Positions 27,956 to 34,230 of a DNA stretch of 64,000 nt are shown one piece after another. The notes under the pieces were generated by a model. The model made no database searches. It worked only from the letters and a program-made list of their open reading frames with translations, and was not told the origin of the DNA. Position numbers and translations under genes: made by a program. How positions within the stretch are numbered: position 1 is the first letter of the stretch; each line of letters starts with the position of its first letter. Origin of the DNA: a virus; IMG/VR virus record IMGVR_UViG_3300047409_000266, positions 1 to 64,000 of that record; one strand, given 5' to 3'.

Positions 27956-28408
27956 ATGAGTGGATCGGCGCTGATGGATTTTCTAATCGTTGTTTTCGGA
28001 ATTTGCATAATCTACGCCATTTTCTCCGCTGGCATCGATCTCGTTAAGCCGATCGATGAAGGTCTCAAGAAAATTGGCAAGATTGCTGTTGGCGGCGTTC
28101 TGGTGATCGCATTTCTGATTGCCATCAAGAATGTTCTATTTGGCGGTGGTGCTAGCGGTCTTGCGGTTACGCCGAACGGCATCATCAACTTTGCTATCGG
28201 CATGCTGGTTCTGATTGCCGTGCTCTACGTCATCGTCGGAGGTATTGCTTACCTGGGCGAAGCTGTGCCGTTCAAGGAACAGATTATGTTCATCGTGGCT
28301 GTCGTCGCCCTGATCGCCATCCTACTGCTCGCCGCGGCGGTTCTATTCGGTGGCGCCGGCTTCAACATCATCGGGCACACAAGCGGTGGGTCGCTGTTGT
28401 CGCGCTAA
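27956..28408 (+). CDS. Four-TM membrane protein
   Basis: A 150-residue, strongly hydrophobic protein with about four membrane segments (near 8-27, 42-62, 74-98 and 107-130). The ATG follows AGGAGG. Loops are short; a Gly-rich segment separates helices 2 and 3. No family was recognised. The position after the lysis genes could indicate an accessory holin or a superinfection-exclusion protein. Confidence 0.65.
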   Translation: MSGSALMDFLIVVFGICIIYAIFSAGIDLVKPIDEGLKKIGKIAVGGVLVIAFLIAIKNVLFGGGASGLAVTPNGIINFAIGMLVLIAVLYVIVGGIAYLGEAVPFKEQIMFIVAVVALIAILLLAAAVLFGGAGFNIIGHTSGGSLLSR

Positions 28409-28481
28409 TTGACACACCGCTGACATACGGAGGCTGTGTCTTGAGACATCATCATAGTTACTACCAACGGCTGGTGTGGGA

Positions 28482-28592
28482 ATGGCTACGAAATCGCCAT
28501 CACCATCTCCACCACAGACGTCACCATCATCGTCACGTCATTTTATTCGTCAATGGCGTCGGCGTCGTCCTCGACGAACAGAAGGAGAATAA
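28482..28592 (+). CDS. Small Ser/Pro- and Arg-rich ORF, doubtful
   Basis: A possible 36-residue peptide starting MATKSPSPSPPQTSP and ending in an Arg-rich segment (QWRRRRPRRTEGE). Its stop overlaps the AAGGAG site of the next gene, which would allow coupling. In another frame the same DNA encodes a His-rich extension of the next protein beginning at a TTG (28441) that has GGAGG 7 bases upstream. Only one of these frames is likely to be used. Confidence 0.3.
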   Translation: MATKSPSPSPPQTSPSSSRHFIRQWRRRRPRRTEGE

Positions 28593-28596
28593 ACTC

Positions 28597-28914
28597 ATGC
28601 TCGAACTCACGTTAGGACACGGCATCGCAGCTACGCTCACCGTGCTCGATGCTGACCTCAATCCCATGCTGAAGCCAGTTGCGTTTGCGTCACCTCCGGT
28701 TTGGACGCAGACAACCCCAGCGACGGATACGATGATTGTTTCGGCCGATGGCTTGTCTGACAACGGCACAACGGTCGCTGTCGGGACTGACTCGTGGACC
28801 GTGACGGCAACATTGCCGGGACAAACGACCCCGGTGACAGCATCGCTCGCAATCACAGTCGATGCGAAGGAACAGGTGCCCACAAGCATCCGAATCGACG
28901 CAGTCGCGGTGTAA
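28597..28914 (+). CDS. Ig-like beta-sandwich protein
   Basis: A 105-residue protein with alternating Thr/Val-rich strands (ATLTVLDADLNPMLKPVAFA, GTDSWTVTATLPGQ, ASLAITVDAKE) typical of bacterial Ig-like domains attached to phage particles. The ATG at 28597 follows AAGGAG. An alternative TTG at 28441 has a strong GGAGG and would add 52 residues with a His-rich run. A Rho-independent terminator follows. Confidence 0.65.
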   Translation: MLELTLGHGIAATLTVLDADLNPMLKPVAFASPPVWTQTTPATDTMIVSADGLSDNGTTVAVGTDSWTVTATLPGQTTPVTASLAITVDAKEQVPTSIRIDAVAV

Positions 28915-28940
28915 TCTTTAGTACCACCTGTCAGACTTGA

Positions 28941-28975
28941 ACCCGCCTTAGCCTCGCGCTCGGGCGGGCTTTTTT
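28941..28975 (+). terminator. Rho-independent terminator
   Basis: Stem CCCGCC/GGGCGGG followed by a run of six T. It closes the lysis/structural transcription unit just before the outer-membrane protein moron. Confidence 0.85.
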
Positions 28976-28983
28976 GTGTGTCC

Positions 28984-29007
28984 GGATAGTCACACCGTTC
29001 ACTATCC
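28984..29007 (+). promoter_or_regulatory. Inverted repeat upstream of the outer-membrane protein gene
   Basis: Perfect 7-base arms GGATAGT and ACTATCC separated by 10 bases, between two terminator-like hairpins. This is where the promoter of the moron must lie, so it is a candidate operator. No confident -35/-10 pair was found around it. Confidence 0.45.
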
Positions 29008-29072
29008 TGTAAGTTATCCCGCGTAGCATCTTCACAATTACGACGAACTAGGGCAAGCAGAACACGCATGCG

Positions 29073-29097
29073 GCGGAACCTGGGCGTTCCGCTTTTT
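29073..29097 (+). terminator. Hairpin with T-tract in the moron leader
   Basis: Stem GCGGAAC/GTTCCGC with a short loop, followed by TTTTT. It lies only 22 bases before the outer-membrane protein start. If the promoter is upstream of it, it would act as an attenuator; otherwise it is a second terminator. Confidence 0.7.
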
Positions 29098-29118
29098 CCA
29101 AACCACGGAGATTGAAAA

Positions 29119-29940
29119 ATGAAGAAGCTTCTAATGGGACTGGGAGCCTTGCTCATGTTGAGCATCGGCGCGCAGGCTGCTGATCTAGGCAGCAGGCAAC
29201 GTGGCGTTGAAGCTCCCATTGTAACGGCACAGCCGGTCGCATTCACCGGTGTCTACATCGGCGCCTTCTGGGGCTACGGAACATCAAACGACAACAGCGC
29301 GTTATCGCAATATCTGTGTCCGGACTGCAGTTCCGGAAAACTGGACTATCTGAACAAATACTACACTGGAAATCTCGGCACGCTTCATCGTGACGGAATG
29401 CTCGTCGGTGCTCAACTTGGCTATGATTGGGCCATGTCGGAGCGCTGGCGCCTTGGCGTCCTCATTGATGGTGCATGGTCAAACATCCAAGGCTCCGGTG
29501 GTTGGACTGGTGAAAATACCCAGCTAACATCGAAGCTCACTTGGCTAGCTAACTTCGATGCGAAGATCGGCTATCTCATTACATCAGGGGCGCAAATCTA
29601 TGCGCTCGGCGGAATGAGCGTCGGCCAAGTCAAGGATAGTATCAGCACCTTCGGTGGAATTAACAACTTGGGCGGCTGCGTTGGCGTGGTTTGCACCGAT
29701 CAAGCCAATCAAAGTGCATCCAGCACCAAGGTTGGTTGGAACCTCGGCGCCGGCTTTGAAGCCGCTCTCGATGCGCGTCGGGCATGGTCGGTGTTCATCG
29801 ACTATCGCCACACATGGCTGCCAGACAGTGGCATCAACTTCGCTGGATACATCTGCGACAATCCTGCTACGGCGGTGTTGAAGCAGAAGAATGAATTCGA
29901 CGTTGTGAGAGTCGGTCTTAATTTCCATCCGTACAACTAA
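29119..29940 (+). CDS. Outer-membrane beta-barrel, RopB/Omp25-like moron
   Basis: A 273-residue exported protein. Residues 1-20 form a signal peptide ending AQA|ADL, as in Rhizobiales porins. The rest shows the small-barrel pattern of the Omp25/RopB family: FTGVYIGAFWGYG near 40-53, LVGAQLGYDWAM, LTWLANFDAKIGYLI, AQIYALGGMSVGQV, and a terminal strand FDVVRVGLNFHPYN. It would sit in the host outer membrane. Phages use such genes to alter the host surface or block superinfection. It has GGAGATTGAAAA upstream and its own flanking terminators, so it is likely a moron. The stop overlaps the start of a TM peptide gene. Confidence 0.85.
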   Translation: MKKLLMGLGALLMLSIGAQAADLGSRQRGVEAPIVTAQPVAFTGVYIGAFWGYGTSNDNSALSQYLCPDCSSGKLDYLNKYYTGNLGTLHRDGMLVGAQLGYDWAMSERWRLGVLIDGAWSNIQGSGGWTGENTQLTSKLTWLANFDAKIGYLITSGAQIYALGGMSVGQVKDSISTFGGINNLGGCVGVVCTDQANQSASSTKVGWNLGAGFEAALDARRAWSVFIDYRHTWLPDSGINFAGYICDNPATAVLKQKNEFDVVRVGLNFHPYN

Positions 29941-30035
29941 TGGACGGGACCACGATCGCGATCATTCTTGTGGTCGCGTTTAGCCTTTGGTCAGCGTTCT
30001 TTGGTTGGCTGTTGGCTACTAAGATCGACGACTAA
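29940..30035 (+). CDS. 31-residue membrane peptide
   Basis: MDGTTIAIILVVAFSLWSAF followed by FGWLLATKIDD: one membrane segment with a short charged tail. It starts within the TAATG at the end of the outer-membrane protein gene, so the two are coupled and end at the same terminator. A role as partner or regulator of the barrel protein is possible but unproven. Confidence 0.5.
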   Translation: MDGTTIAIILVVAFSLWSAFFGWLLATKIDD

Positions 30036-30061
30036 TCGTAATCGTCGGAAGATATTGGGAG

Positions 30062-30093
30062 GAACCCTCGGCTTTGGCCGGGGGTTCTTTTTT
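30062..30093 (+). terminator. Rho-independent terminator of the moron
   Basis: Stem GAACCCTCGG/CCGGGGGTTC (10 pairs, one G-U) with CTTTGG loop, followed by six T. It also separates the + unit from the convergent minus-strand array that ends at 30100. Confidence 0.9.
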
Positions 30094-30099
30094 GTGGCC

Positions 30100-30288
30100 T
30101 TATTCCTCGTTGAGAATTTCACATAAAATGCGATACGCAGTTAGGTTGTCACTGTTATCCATTGCATTCACCGCAGCCAACATTGCCGCGCGCAGCCGAT
30201 CAATTTCCTTACTGCGCTCCATCGTCATTTCGAAGCCTACTTCGGCCATCACCTGATCTATGTTCACCTTATCGAGCGGGTCTGACAC
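30100..30288 (-). CDS. Small helical protein, last gene of the minus array
   Basis: Hypothetical protein of 62 residues with a GTG start. Upstream reads TAAAGGTCCATC before the GTG, a variant of the junction element shared by this array. The sequence is amphipathic and helical (VNIDQVMAEVGFEMTMERSK), with no metal-binding residues. Confidence 0.65.
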   Translation of the reverse strand: MSDPLDKVNIDQVMAEVGFEMTMERSKEIDRLRAAMLAAVNAMDNSDNLTAYRILCEILNEE

Positions 30289-30297
30289 GATGGACCT

Positions 30298-30534
30298 TTA
30301 ACGCTTGTGTTCAGTTATCGTCGTTTTGCCGTATTGCGTGCTGGCAAGCCAATCTCTCCCGCACGACCCGCAAACATAGCTATGCGAGGTAATATTTGGG
30401 TCACCATTGTCCGTCCGGTTTCCCTTTTTGTCGTAAGTTGGCGTCCAGCCCATGCACGTTGAAGCGCCGCCGCGTGAGGAAATAGAGCAATCCTCGCGGG
30501 GGCAATCCTTCGTGATTTGCTGGATCGTGTTCAC
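30298..30534 (-). CDS. Zinc-ribbon-like small protein
   Basis: A 78-residue protein. The GTG at 30534 is chosen because it follows ATAGGCCCGAA, the array junction, and the upstream gene stops at 30542; a TTG at 30573 overlaps that gene. CPREDC near 11-16, a further Cys near 26 and VCGSCGRDW near 53-61 suggest a zinc-binding fold. No specific family was recognised. Confidence 0.6.
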   Translation of the reverse strand: MNTIQQITKDCPREDCSISSRGGASTCMGWTPTYDKKGNRTDNGDPNITSHSYVCGSCGRDWLASTQYGKTTITEHKR

Positions 30535-30541
30535 TTCGGGC

Positions 30542-30724
30542 CTATTCTTCTGTTTCAGATAGCGCGCGATCAATGGCTTCGCGGCTTATAGCTTTTAAAA
30601 GCGCCATGTTCACGACGCTCATCTTGGCAGCCATCCGTTTTGCAGCTTCATACGTTTTGTAGCGCCGATTAATTCTCTTACCTTCCGGCGTGTATCCTGA
30701 CAAATGGATTAGATCGTCAGACAT
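30542..30724 (-). CDS. Small basic helical protein
   Basis: A 60-residue protein whose ATG follows AAAGGCCCGC. It is rich in Lys, Arg and Ala with an amphipathic helix (TYEAAKRMAAKMSVVNMALL). It may bind nucleic acid or a host protein; no family was recognised. Confidence 0.65.
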   Translation of the reverse strand: MSDDLIHLSGYTPEGKRINRRYKTYEAAKRMAAKMSVVNMALLKAISREAIDRALSETEE

Positions 30725-30732
30725 GCGGGCCT

Positions 30733-31050
30733 TTATCGTGGACTAGAGGTTGTACGATTTCTACCAGCCGCAAATGTCGCATCAATCACACATTTTGATT
30801 GAGCGCGGAATTTCATAAAGTGTGGCTCTCCGAGTGTGAATTTTTTGCGCAAATCTTTCCCATCGTGCAGATGTTCCAGTTCGTCGGGATCAAGGCCAGC
30901 CATCCGCGCTAAGGCTTTGGCACCAAAATCAACAAGGTAGTCATAGAAAGATTGCTCACAGCCCGCCACGGCGGCTTGCGAAGAACCTACGGCTAACGTG
31001 GACGGAGAGCGTAGACCGTCGAGGGTTCCTGCTGTGAGCTTCGGCATCAT
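30733..31050 (-). CDS. Small protein of the minus array
   Basis: Hypothetical protein of 105 residues with ATG after TAAAGGCCCGCTGCA. The N-terminal 35 residues are low-complexity; the remainder (SFYDYLVDFGAKALARMAGL, then DPDELEHLHDGKDLRK) is helical. Its own stop TAA forms part of the junction element of the next gene. No domain was recognised. Confidence 0.65.
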   Translation of the reverse strand: MMPKLTAGTLDGLRSPSTLAVGSSQAAVAGCEQSFYDYLVDFGAKALARMAGLDPDELEHLHDGKDLRKKFTLGEPHFMKFRAQSKCVIDATFAAGRNRTTSSPR

Positions 31051-31062
31051 TGCAGCGGGCCT

Positions 31063-31263
31063 TTATCGTTTGCGTTTGCGAATGGGTTTTTCGGGTTCGA
31101 TTTGGTCGTGCCCGACAAGTGCATTCCAGACTTGTTCGATGACAGCATCGGCGTTGCCATTTTCAATATCCATTCCAATCTCACGCCGCAGCGCCGCCCG
31201 TGCTTTGGCTCGCAGCCTGTTGGGCATTTCGCTGTAGAACGGAAGTGCGCTTGTGCGTGGCAT
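31063..31263 (-). CDS. Small Arg-rich protein
   Basis: A 66-residue protein with ATG after GAAAGGCCCGA. Basic termini (RLRAKARAALRREIG; IRKRKR at the end) flank an acidic helix (DIENGNADAVIEQVWNALVG). It could bind nucleic acid. Function unknown. Confidence 0.65.
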   Translation of the reverse strand: MPRTSALPFYSEMPNRLRAKARAALRREIGMDIENGNADAVIEQVWNALVGHDQIEPEKPIRKRKR

Positions 31264-31274
31264 TCGGGCCTTTC

Positions 31275-31589
31275 TCAGTCTCGTTTGTTAACGTCCATTT
31301 CATTGATCGTAGCGTAGTCGGCCAAATGCCAATCCCAGCACTCAAGCGGCTCCATCAGATGCGCGTTTGCCGCAAGAAATCCAGACTCGTTGAACTTATA
31401 ATCTCCGGCTTGCTCTGGGTTTTTGCGCAGCCATTCCTCTCGCAACGCTTCACAGTCGATTTCGGCCAGCGCTCGAAACACGCCGCACACCGAGTAATCG
31501 CTGTAGCATCCTGTCGTCACGGTAAAGAGCGCGCCCTTTGGAATTGGCACCAGCTTCTTTTCGGACGCTAGATTTGCAATGTTCACCAC
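31275..31589 (-). CDS. Small protein of the minus array
   Basis: Hypothetical protein of 104 residues. Start is one of two tandem GTG codons (31589 or 31586) after TTAAGGCCCGAACC. The C-terminal half contains several Trp residues (LECWDWHLADY). A central segment, GVFRALAEIDCEALREEWL, is helical. No family was recognised. Confidence 0.6.
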   Translation of the reverse strand: MVNIANLASEKKLVPIPKGALFTVTTGCYSDYSVCGVFRALAEIDCEALREEWLRKNPEQAGDYKFNESGFLAANAHLMEPLECWDWHLADYATINEMDVNKRD

Positions 31590-31599
31590 GGTTCGGGCC

Positions 31600-31779
31600 T
31601 TAATCCTGGTTGAGAGCTTGCTGAATTTCAGTCTGTGAATGTCCTGCGCTCATCATGGCTACTAGCGCCACGCTGCGCAGCCTGTCGATCTCGTCGGCCG
31701 CTTCCTCCAATAGTTCCCAAATGCCGTCATCGTTGGCCTTTCGTGCCTTAGCTTCGGTGCGCAGGAACGTGTGATCCAC
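31600..31779 (-). CDS. Small helical protein with GTG start
   Basis: A 59-residue protein, MDHTFLRTEAKARKANDDGI then an acidic helix (WELLEEAADEIDRLRSVAL) and a Gln-rich end. The GTG follows TTAAAGGCCCGATC, the full array junction, and the stop TAA is part of the junction of the next gene. It resembles the first part of the gene at 30100 in helix pattern (DEIDRLRS versus KEIDRLRA), so the two may be distant paralogues. Confidence 0.6.
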   Translation of the reverse strand: MDHTFLRTEAKARKANDDGIWELLEEAADEIDRLRSVALVAMMSAGHSQTEIQQALNQD

Positions 31780-31797
31780 GATCGGGCCTTTAACGGG

Positions 31798-31959
31798 CTA
31801 GGGTTCTGATTTGGGTTTTTCGGGTGGCTCTTTCTCAAGCCACTTGATGCCTTGTTGTAGCGATCCGATCTGCACCTGATTGGGATGGCGCTTCATAAGT
31901 TCCTGCAAAAAACCGGGTCCGGTTCGCTTGTCTTCTGGCCAGTCATCGGGGAATGACAT
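31798..31959 (-). CDS. Small protein MSFPDDWPEDK
   Basis: A 53-residue protein. The ATG at 31959 follows GAGGAAACCACAG, lying inside the 3' end of the upstream gene; a TTG at 31986 is an alternative. It is charged, Pro-rich at the end (KEPPEKPKSEP) and probably partly disordered. Function unknown. Confidence 0.6.
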   Translation of the reverse strand: MSFPDDWPEDKRTGPGFLQELMKRHPNQVQIGSLQQGIKWLEKEPPEKPKSEP

Positions 31960-32170
31960 CTGTGGTTTCCTCAAAAATAATGGCAAAGTCTGTCACGTTT
32001 GGATTATGTGGGTTACCACGTGCTCTTGCTGCCGTATTGTGATGTTGAACAACATTCCTTACCGCTCGTCGCGCCATTCGTTCGCTATTTTCAAAACTAT
32101 GTTCGTGCCATTGTCCGTCTCTTTCAAGGCGCTCTACGAGAAAATGGCTAGTGGTTGTCCTTTTACTCAT
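31943..32170 (-). CDS. Small basic protein of the minus array
   Basis: A 75-residue protein whose ATG follows TAAAAGCTCGA, a variant of the array junction. The sequence is rich in His, Arg and Asn (MARRAVRNVVQHHNTAARA). It overlaps the next gene by 17 bases. A nucleic-acid-binding role is possible; no family was recognised. Confidence 0.6.
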   Translation of the reverse strand: MSKRTTTSHFLVERLERDGQWHEHSFENSERMARRAVRNVVQHHNTAARARGNPHNPNVTDFAIIFEETTDVIPR

Positions 32171-32178
32171 TCGAGCTT

Positions 32179-32379
32179 TTATTTCGTGTTTTCGAAGGCG
32201 CGATGCGCCATTTGTTCAATTGCACACAGCGAATTTCGCAGAGATAGTTCGATTGCATTACGTGATGTTAGGTCGTTCTCCAACTCACCAATTCTTGCAC
32301 ATAAGGCACGCAATAATGGGCGACCTACCGCCTTGGTATTAAGTAGCTTTTGCGCGGCAAAAAGTGGGTCGTTCTTCAC
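32179..32379 (-). CDS. Small helical protein with GTG start
   Basis: A 66-residue protein; the GTG follows GAAAGGCCCGTA. Two amphipathic helices (LFAAQKLLNTKAVGRPLLRA and RIGELENDLTSRNAIELSLR) suggest a helical hairpin. No catalytic motif was seen. Confidence 0.6.
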   Translation of the reverse strand: MKNDPLFAAQKLLNTKAVGRPLLRALCARIGELENDLTSRNAIELSLRNSLCAIEQMAHRAFENTK

Positions 32380-32390
32380 TACGGGCCTTT

Positions 32391-32696
32391 CTACTGCCTA
32401 CTCGTTTGCATGAATTTCTCAAGACGCTCACGCTTGCGGTCGCGCCCTTCACGTATGGCTGTGGCCTGCACAAGGTAGGCATCCTGCGTCATCGAAATGA
32501 CTTGAGATACGTCACCAATTTCTAGGCCGAGACAGTAGGTGTTCGACATACCATCGTTTGGCCGGTTCTCTTTTCCGAACCGGATCAGCTTGCTCGCTGC
32601 CTGGATAACCTCGGCGCATTCCTCCATCAGGATCACAAGCAATTCGCGCTCGTAGTCCGTGAGCGTCACACCGTTGGGCTGGTAGCGTTCAGACAT
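32391..32696 (-). CDS. MazG-like NTP pyrophosphohydrolase
   Basis: A 101-residue protein with the all-alpha NTP-PPase signature: LLVILMEECAEVIQAASKLI near 20-39, with the EExxE metal-binding motif, followed by LGLEIGDVSQV near 57-67 giving the E..D pair. These enzymes hydrolyse (d)NTPs to NMP and pyrophosphate and in phages adjust nucleotide pools or alarmones. The ATG follows TGAAAGGCCCGC, with the preceding stop TGA inside the junction. Confidence 0.7.
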   Translation of the reverse strand: MSERYQPNGVTLTDYERELLVILMEECAEVIQAASKLIRFGKENRPNDGMSNTYCLGLEIGDVSQVISMTQDAYLVQATAIREGRDRKRERLEKFMQTSRQ

Positions 32697-32705
32697 GCGG
32701 GCCTT

Positions 32706-32927
32706 TCAGGCAGCGTGGTCGAGTAGGATTTGCGTGGCCTTGTTCTCAGCGTCGGCGCGAGACATGACGCGCTGGCCACCATCGCGGCCTGGGTAGCCCC
32801 AGGTTACATAGAACTCGCCCTTGCGGCCGACCGGGTAGAAAGCCGCGTAGGCTTCACCAGCTACGGCACGCCACATTTTACGGCCTTTGGCGGTTCCATC
32901 CGGCATTACGACTTGCTGAAATTGCAT
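32706..32927 (-). CDS. First gene of the minus array, small beta-rich protein
   Basis: A 73-residue protein. The ATG at 32927 follows AAAGGAGAACCGCC and, further upstream, a copy of the GAAAGGCCC junction; an ATG at 32999 would overlap the promoter dyad. The sequence (FQQVVMPDGTAKGRKMWRAV; EFYVTWGYPGRDGGQ) looks like a small beta-rich fold. It would be the first gene transcribed from the divergent control region. Confidence 0.65.
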   Translation of the reverse strand: MQFQQVVMPDGTAKGRKMWRAVAGEAYAAFYPVGRKGEFYVTWGYPGRDGGQRVMSRADAENKATQILLDHAA

Positions 32928-32976
32928 GGCGGTTCTCCTTTGGGCCTTTCGAATTAATCCCACCAGTTCAGGCGGG

Positions 32977-33038
32977 TTTGTTCCAACGACTATTGACATA
33001 CGCCTCGGGTGAGTTTATGTCAATGCCTGTGGAACAAA
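32977..33038. promoter_or_regulatory. Nested dyad control region between divergent arms
   Basis: Two nested perfect inverted repeats share one centre: TTTGTTCCA (32977-32985) with TGGAACAAA (33030-33038), and ATTGACATA (32992-33000) with TATGTCAAT (33016-33024). TTGACA followed 17 bases later by TATGTC reads the same on both strands, so the dyad may be a symmetric bidirectional promoter with operators. It lies between the minus array (first gene ends at 32927) and the + array (first gene at 33062). Confidence 0.65.
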
Positions 33039-33061
33039 TTATTTTGGCATAGGCGCTGGGA

Positions 33062-33673
33062 ATGATTCGAACTTACATAAACGCCGCTTGCGGGGTTCCA
33101 GCCGCAGAACAGACGGCAATATGCCAAGGTAAGGGCATGGATCGGAATGTTGTTTACACGGATAGTCGGACCAGTTTTCCCAAGGAACGGGCGGCGCTAA
33201 TTAGTTCGCTGCGGGTCAATGGGAAGGGCGACACAGTACTGGTGTCTGATTTGGAAGCGCTGGCAATCAATAAAAAGGACTTGCGCGCGATCAGGGCAGC
33301 CTTGAAGGCCAAGGGGGCGACAATCCTTGAGGGCCGGACAAAACGGCGCTCCACGAACGCCGAACAGCTTGCAGACATGATCCAGGACGCCTTGGATCGA
33401 TGGTCCCACAAGGGGCGACGATGGTCCAATGAGAAGGTACAGGCCGAGGATGCCAGCAAAGGCGGCAAAGCGTTGGCTGAGACCCGTGCCGGGCGGAAGG
33501 TGCCCGATCGCAGGGCGCTCCAAATCTGGCTGGATGGTCGGCTAACCGCTGATGAGGCCGTGGACCGCATCAACGGTATTCCAGGCTACGAACTGAACTG
33601 GACTCGATCGACGGCCTACCGCGATCTTGGCAGGCGCAAGCTTAAGACTGGCCCGATCTCGGGCAGAAAATAG
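33062..33673 (+). CDS. Degenerate serine-recombinase-like protein
   Basis: A 203-residue protein. Residues 1-92 follow the resolvase N-terminal pattern: start MIRTYINAA where active enzymes have YxRVS, VVYTDSRTSFPKERAALISS, then GKGDTVLVSDLEALAINKKD near 55-74 and KAKGATILEG near 83-92. The catalytic Ser and its following Arg are absent (INAA), so strand exchange is unlikely. The C-terminal part is basic and helical and could hold an HTH. It is the first + gene beside the divergent dyad and may have become its regulator. An alternative ATG at 33137 has AAGGTAAGG upstream but would remove the start of the fold. Confidence 0.6.
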   Translation: MIRTYINAACGVPAAEQTAICQGKGMDRNVVYTDSRTSFPKERAALISSLRVNGKGDTVLVSDLEALAINKKDLRAIRAALKAKGATILEGRTKRRSTNAEQLADMIQDALDRWSHKGRRWSNEKVQAEDASKGGKALAETRAGRKVPDRRALQIWLDGRLTADEAVDRINGIPGYELNWTRSTAYRDLGRRKLKTGPISGRK

Positions 33674-33683
33674 GAGCCGAGCC

Positions 33684-33851
33684 GTGGGTTACGAACACCG
33701 CGAAGATTCACAGCAAATGGATTTCCGCAATGATCCAAAATCATGCGGGCATTGTTGGCGGTGCGGTGAGTTTCGTAGTTTGCGCTGTATCGAGCAGCAT
33801 GGGTGGCTATGCCGTCCTTGTATAAAAATTGACGAAGCCGAAAGCCGATAG
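33684..33851 (+). CDS. Small zinc-finger-like protein
   Basis: A 55-residue protein with GTG start after TAGGAGCCGAGCC. It carries CGHCWRCGEF near 20-29 and LCRPCIK near 43-49, a two-pair Cys arrangement fitting a zinc ribbon. It is preceded directly by the recombinase-like gene. Function unknown. Confidence 0.6.
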   Translation: MGYEHREDSQQMDFRNDPKSCGHCWRCGEFRSLRCIEQHGWLCRPCIKIDEAESR

Positions 33852-33861
33852 GGGCCGTTCT

Positions 33862-34104
33862 GTGAATGCCAAAACACCTTCATGCGTCATTGCAGATTGG
33901 CTCGCGCTCACCCGCGCCGGTCAGTGGACCCCAATGGAGGCTGCGCGGGAGGTCGTCGGTAGGTTGAAGTTAGAGGGCTACGCTATCGTTCCGAAGGAGC
34001 CGACCGAAGAAATGATTGACGCTGGCGAAATGGCCGTTGCTGACAATATCATCGAAGACACAGCACTCGAAACATATCGTGCAATGATCGGCACGATTAA
34101 ATAA
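33862..34104 (+). CDS. Small protein with TPMEAAREVV helix
   Basis: An 80-residue protein; GTG at 33862 after GATAGGGGCCGTTCT. The segments ADWLALTRAGQWTPMEAARE and EPTEEMIDAGEMAVADN are common in short phage early proteins of unknown function. The fold is predicted helical. Confidence 0.6.
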   Translation: MNAKTPSCVIADWLALTRAGQWTPMEAAREVVGRLKLEGYAIVPKEPTEEMIDAGEMAVADNIIEDTALETYRAMIGTIK

Positions 34105-34116
34105 AAGGAGCCGCGC

Positions 34117-34230
34117 ATGACTGACACGACCTGCCTAGATGAAATCATGCGCGTCTGGGATGACCTCATGGATTTGATTTTACCGTGCCGATGGAAACGA
34201 TTAGGAAATGGAAGAAGGCCGTGGCAGTAG
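34117..34230 (+). CDS. Small ORF, possibly the 5' part of a frameshifted gene
   Basis: A 37-residue reading frame (MTDTTCLDEIMRVWDDLMDL then a basic end) with AAAAGGAGCCGCGC directly before its ATG. Its last 40 bases overlap the next ORF, which has no good ribosome-binding site. Switching frame near 34170-34180 would join this start to that ORF into one protein. Either two overlapping genes or one gene with a shift is possible. Confidence 0.45.
   Translation: MTDTTCLDEIMRVWDDLMDLILPCRWKRLGNGRRPWQ

Larger units (their letters stand above)
30289..32950 (-). repeat. Intercistronic TAAAGGCCCG repeat family, about 10 copies
   Basis: Read on the minus strand, the bases before most starts in this array are AAAGGCCCG followed by 0-8 bases and the start codon. 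Copies lie at 30726-30735, 31056-31065, 31265-31274, 31594-31602, 31783-31792, 32382-32391, 32698-32707 and 32941-32950, with variants before the genes starting at 30288, 30534 and 32170. The first bases often are the stop codon of the preceding gene (TAA or TGA). The core AAGG pairs with the 16S anti-Shine-Dalgarno end; CCCG does not. Confidence 0.75.
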
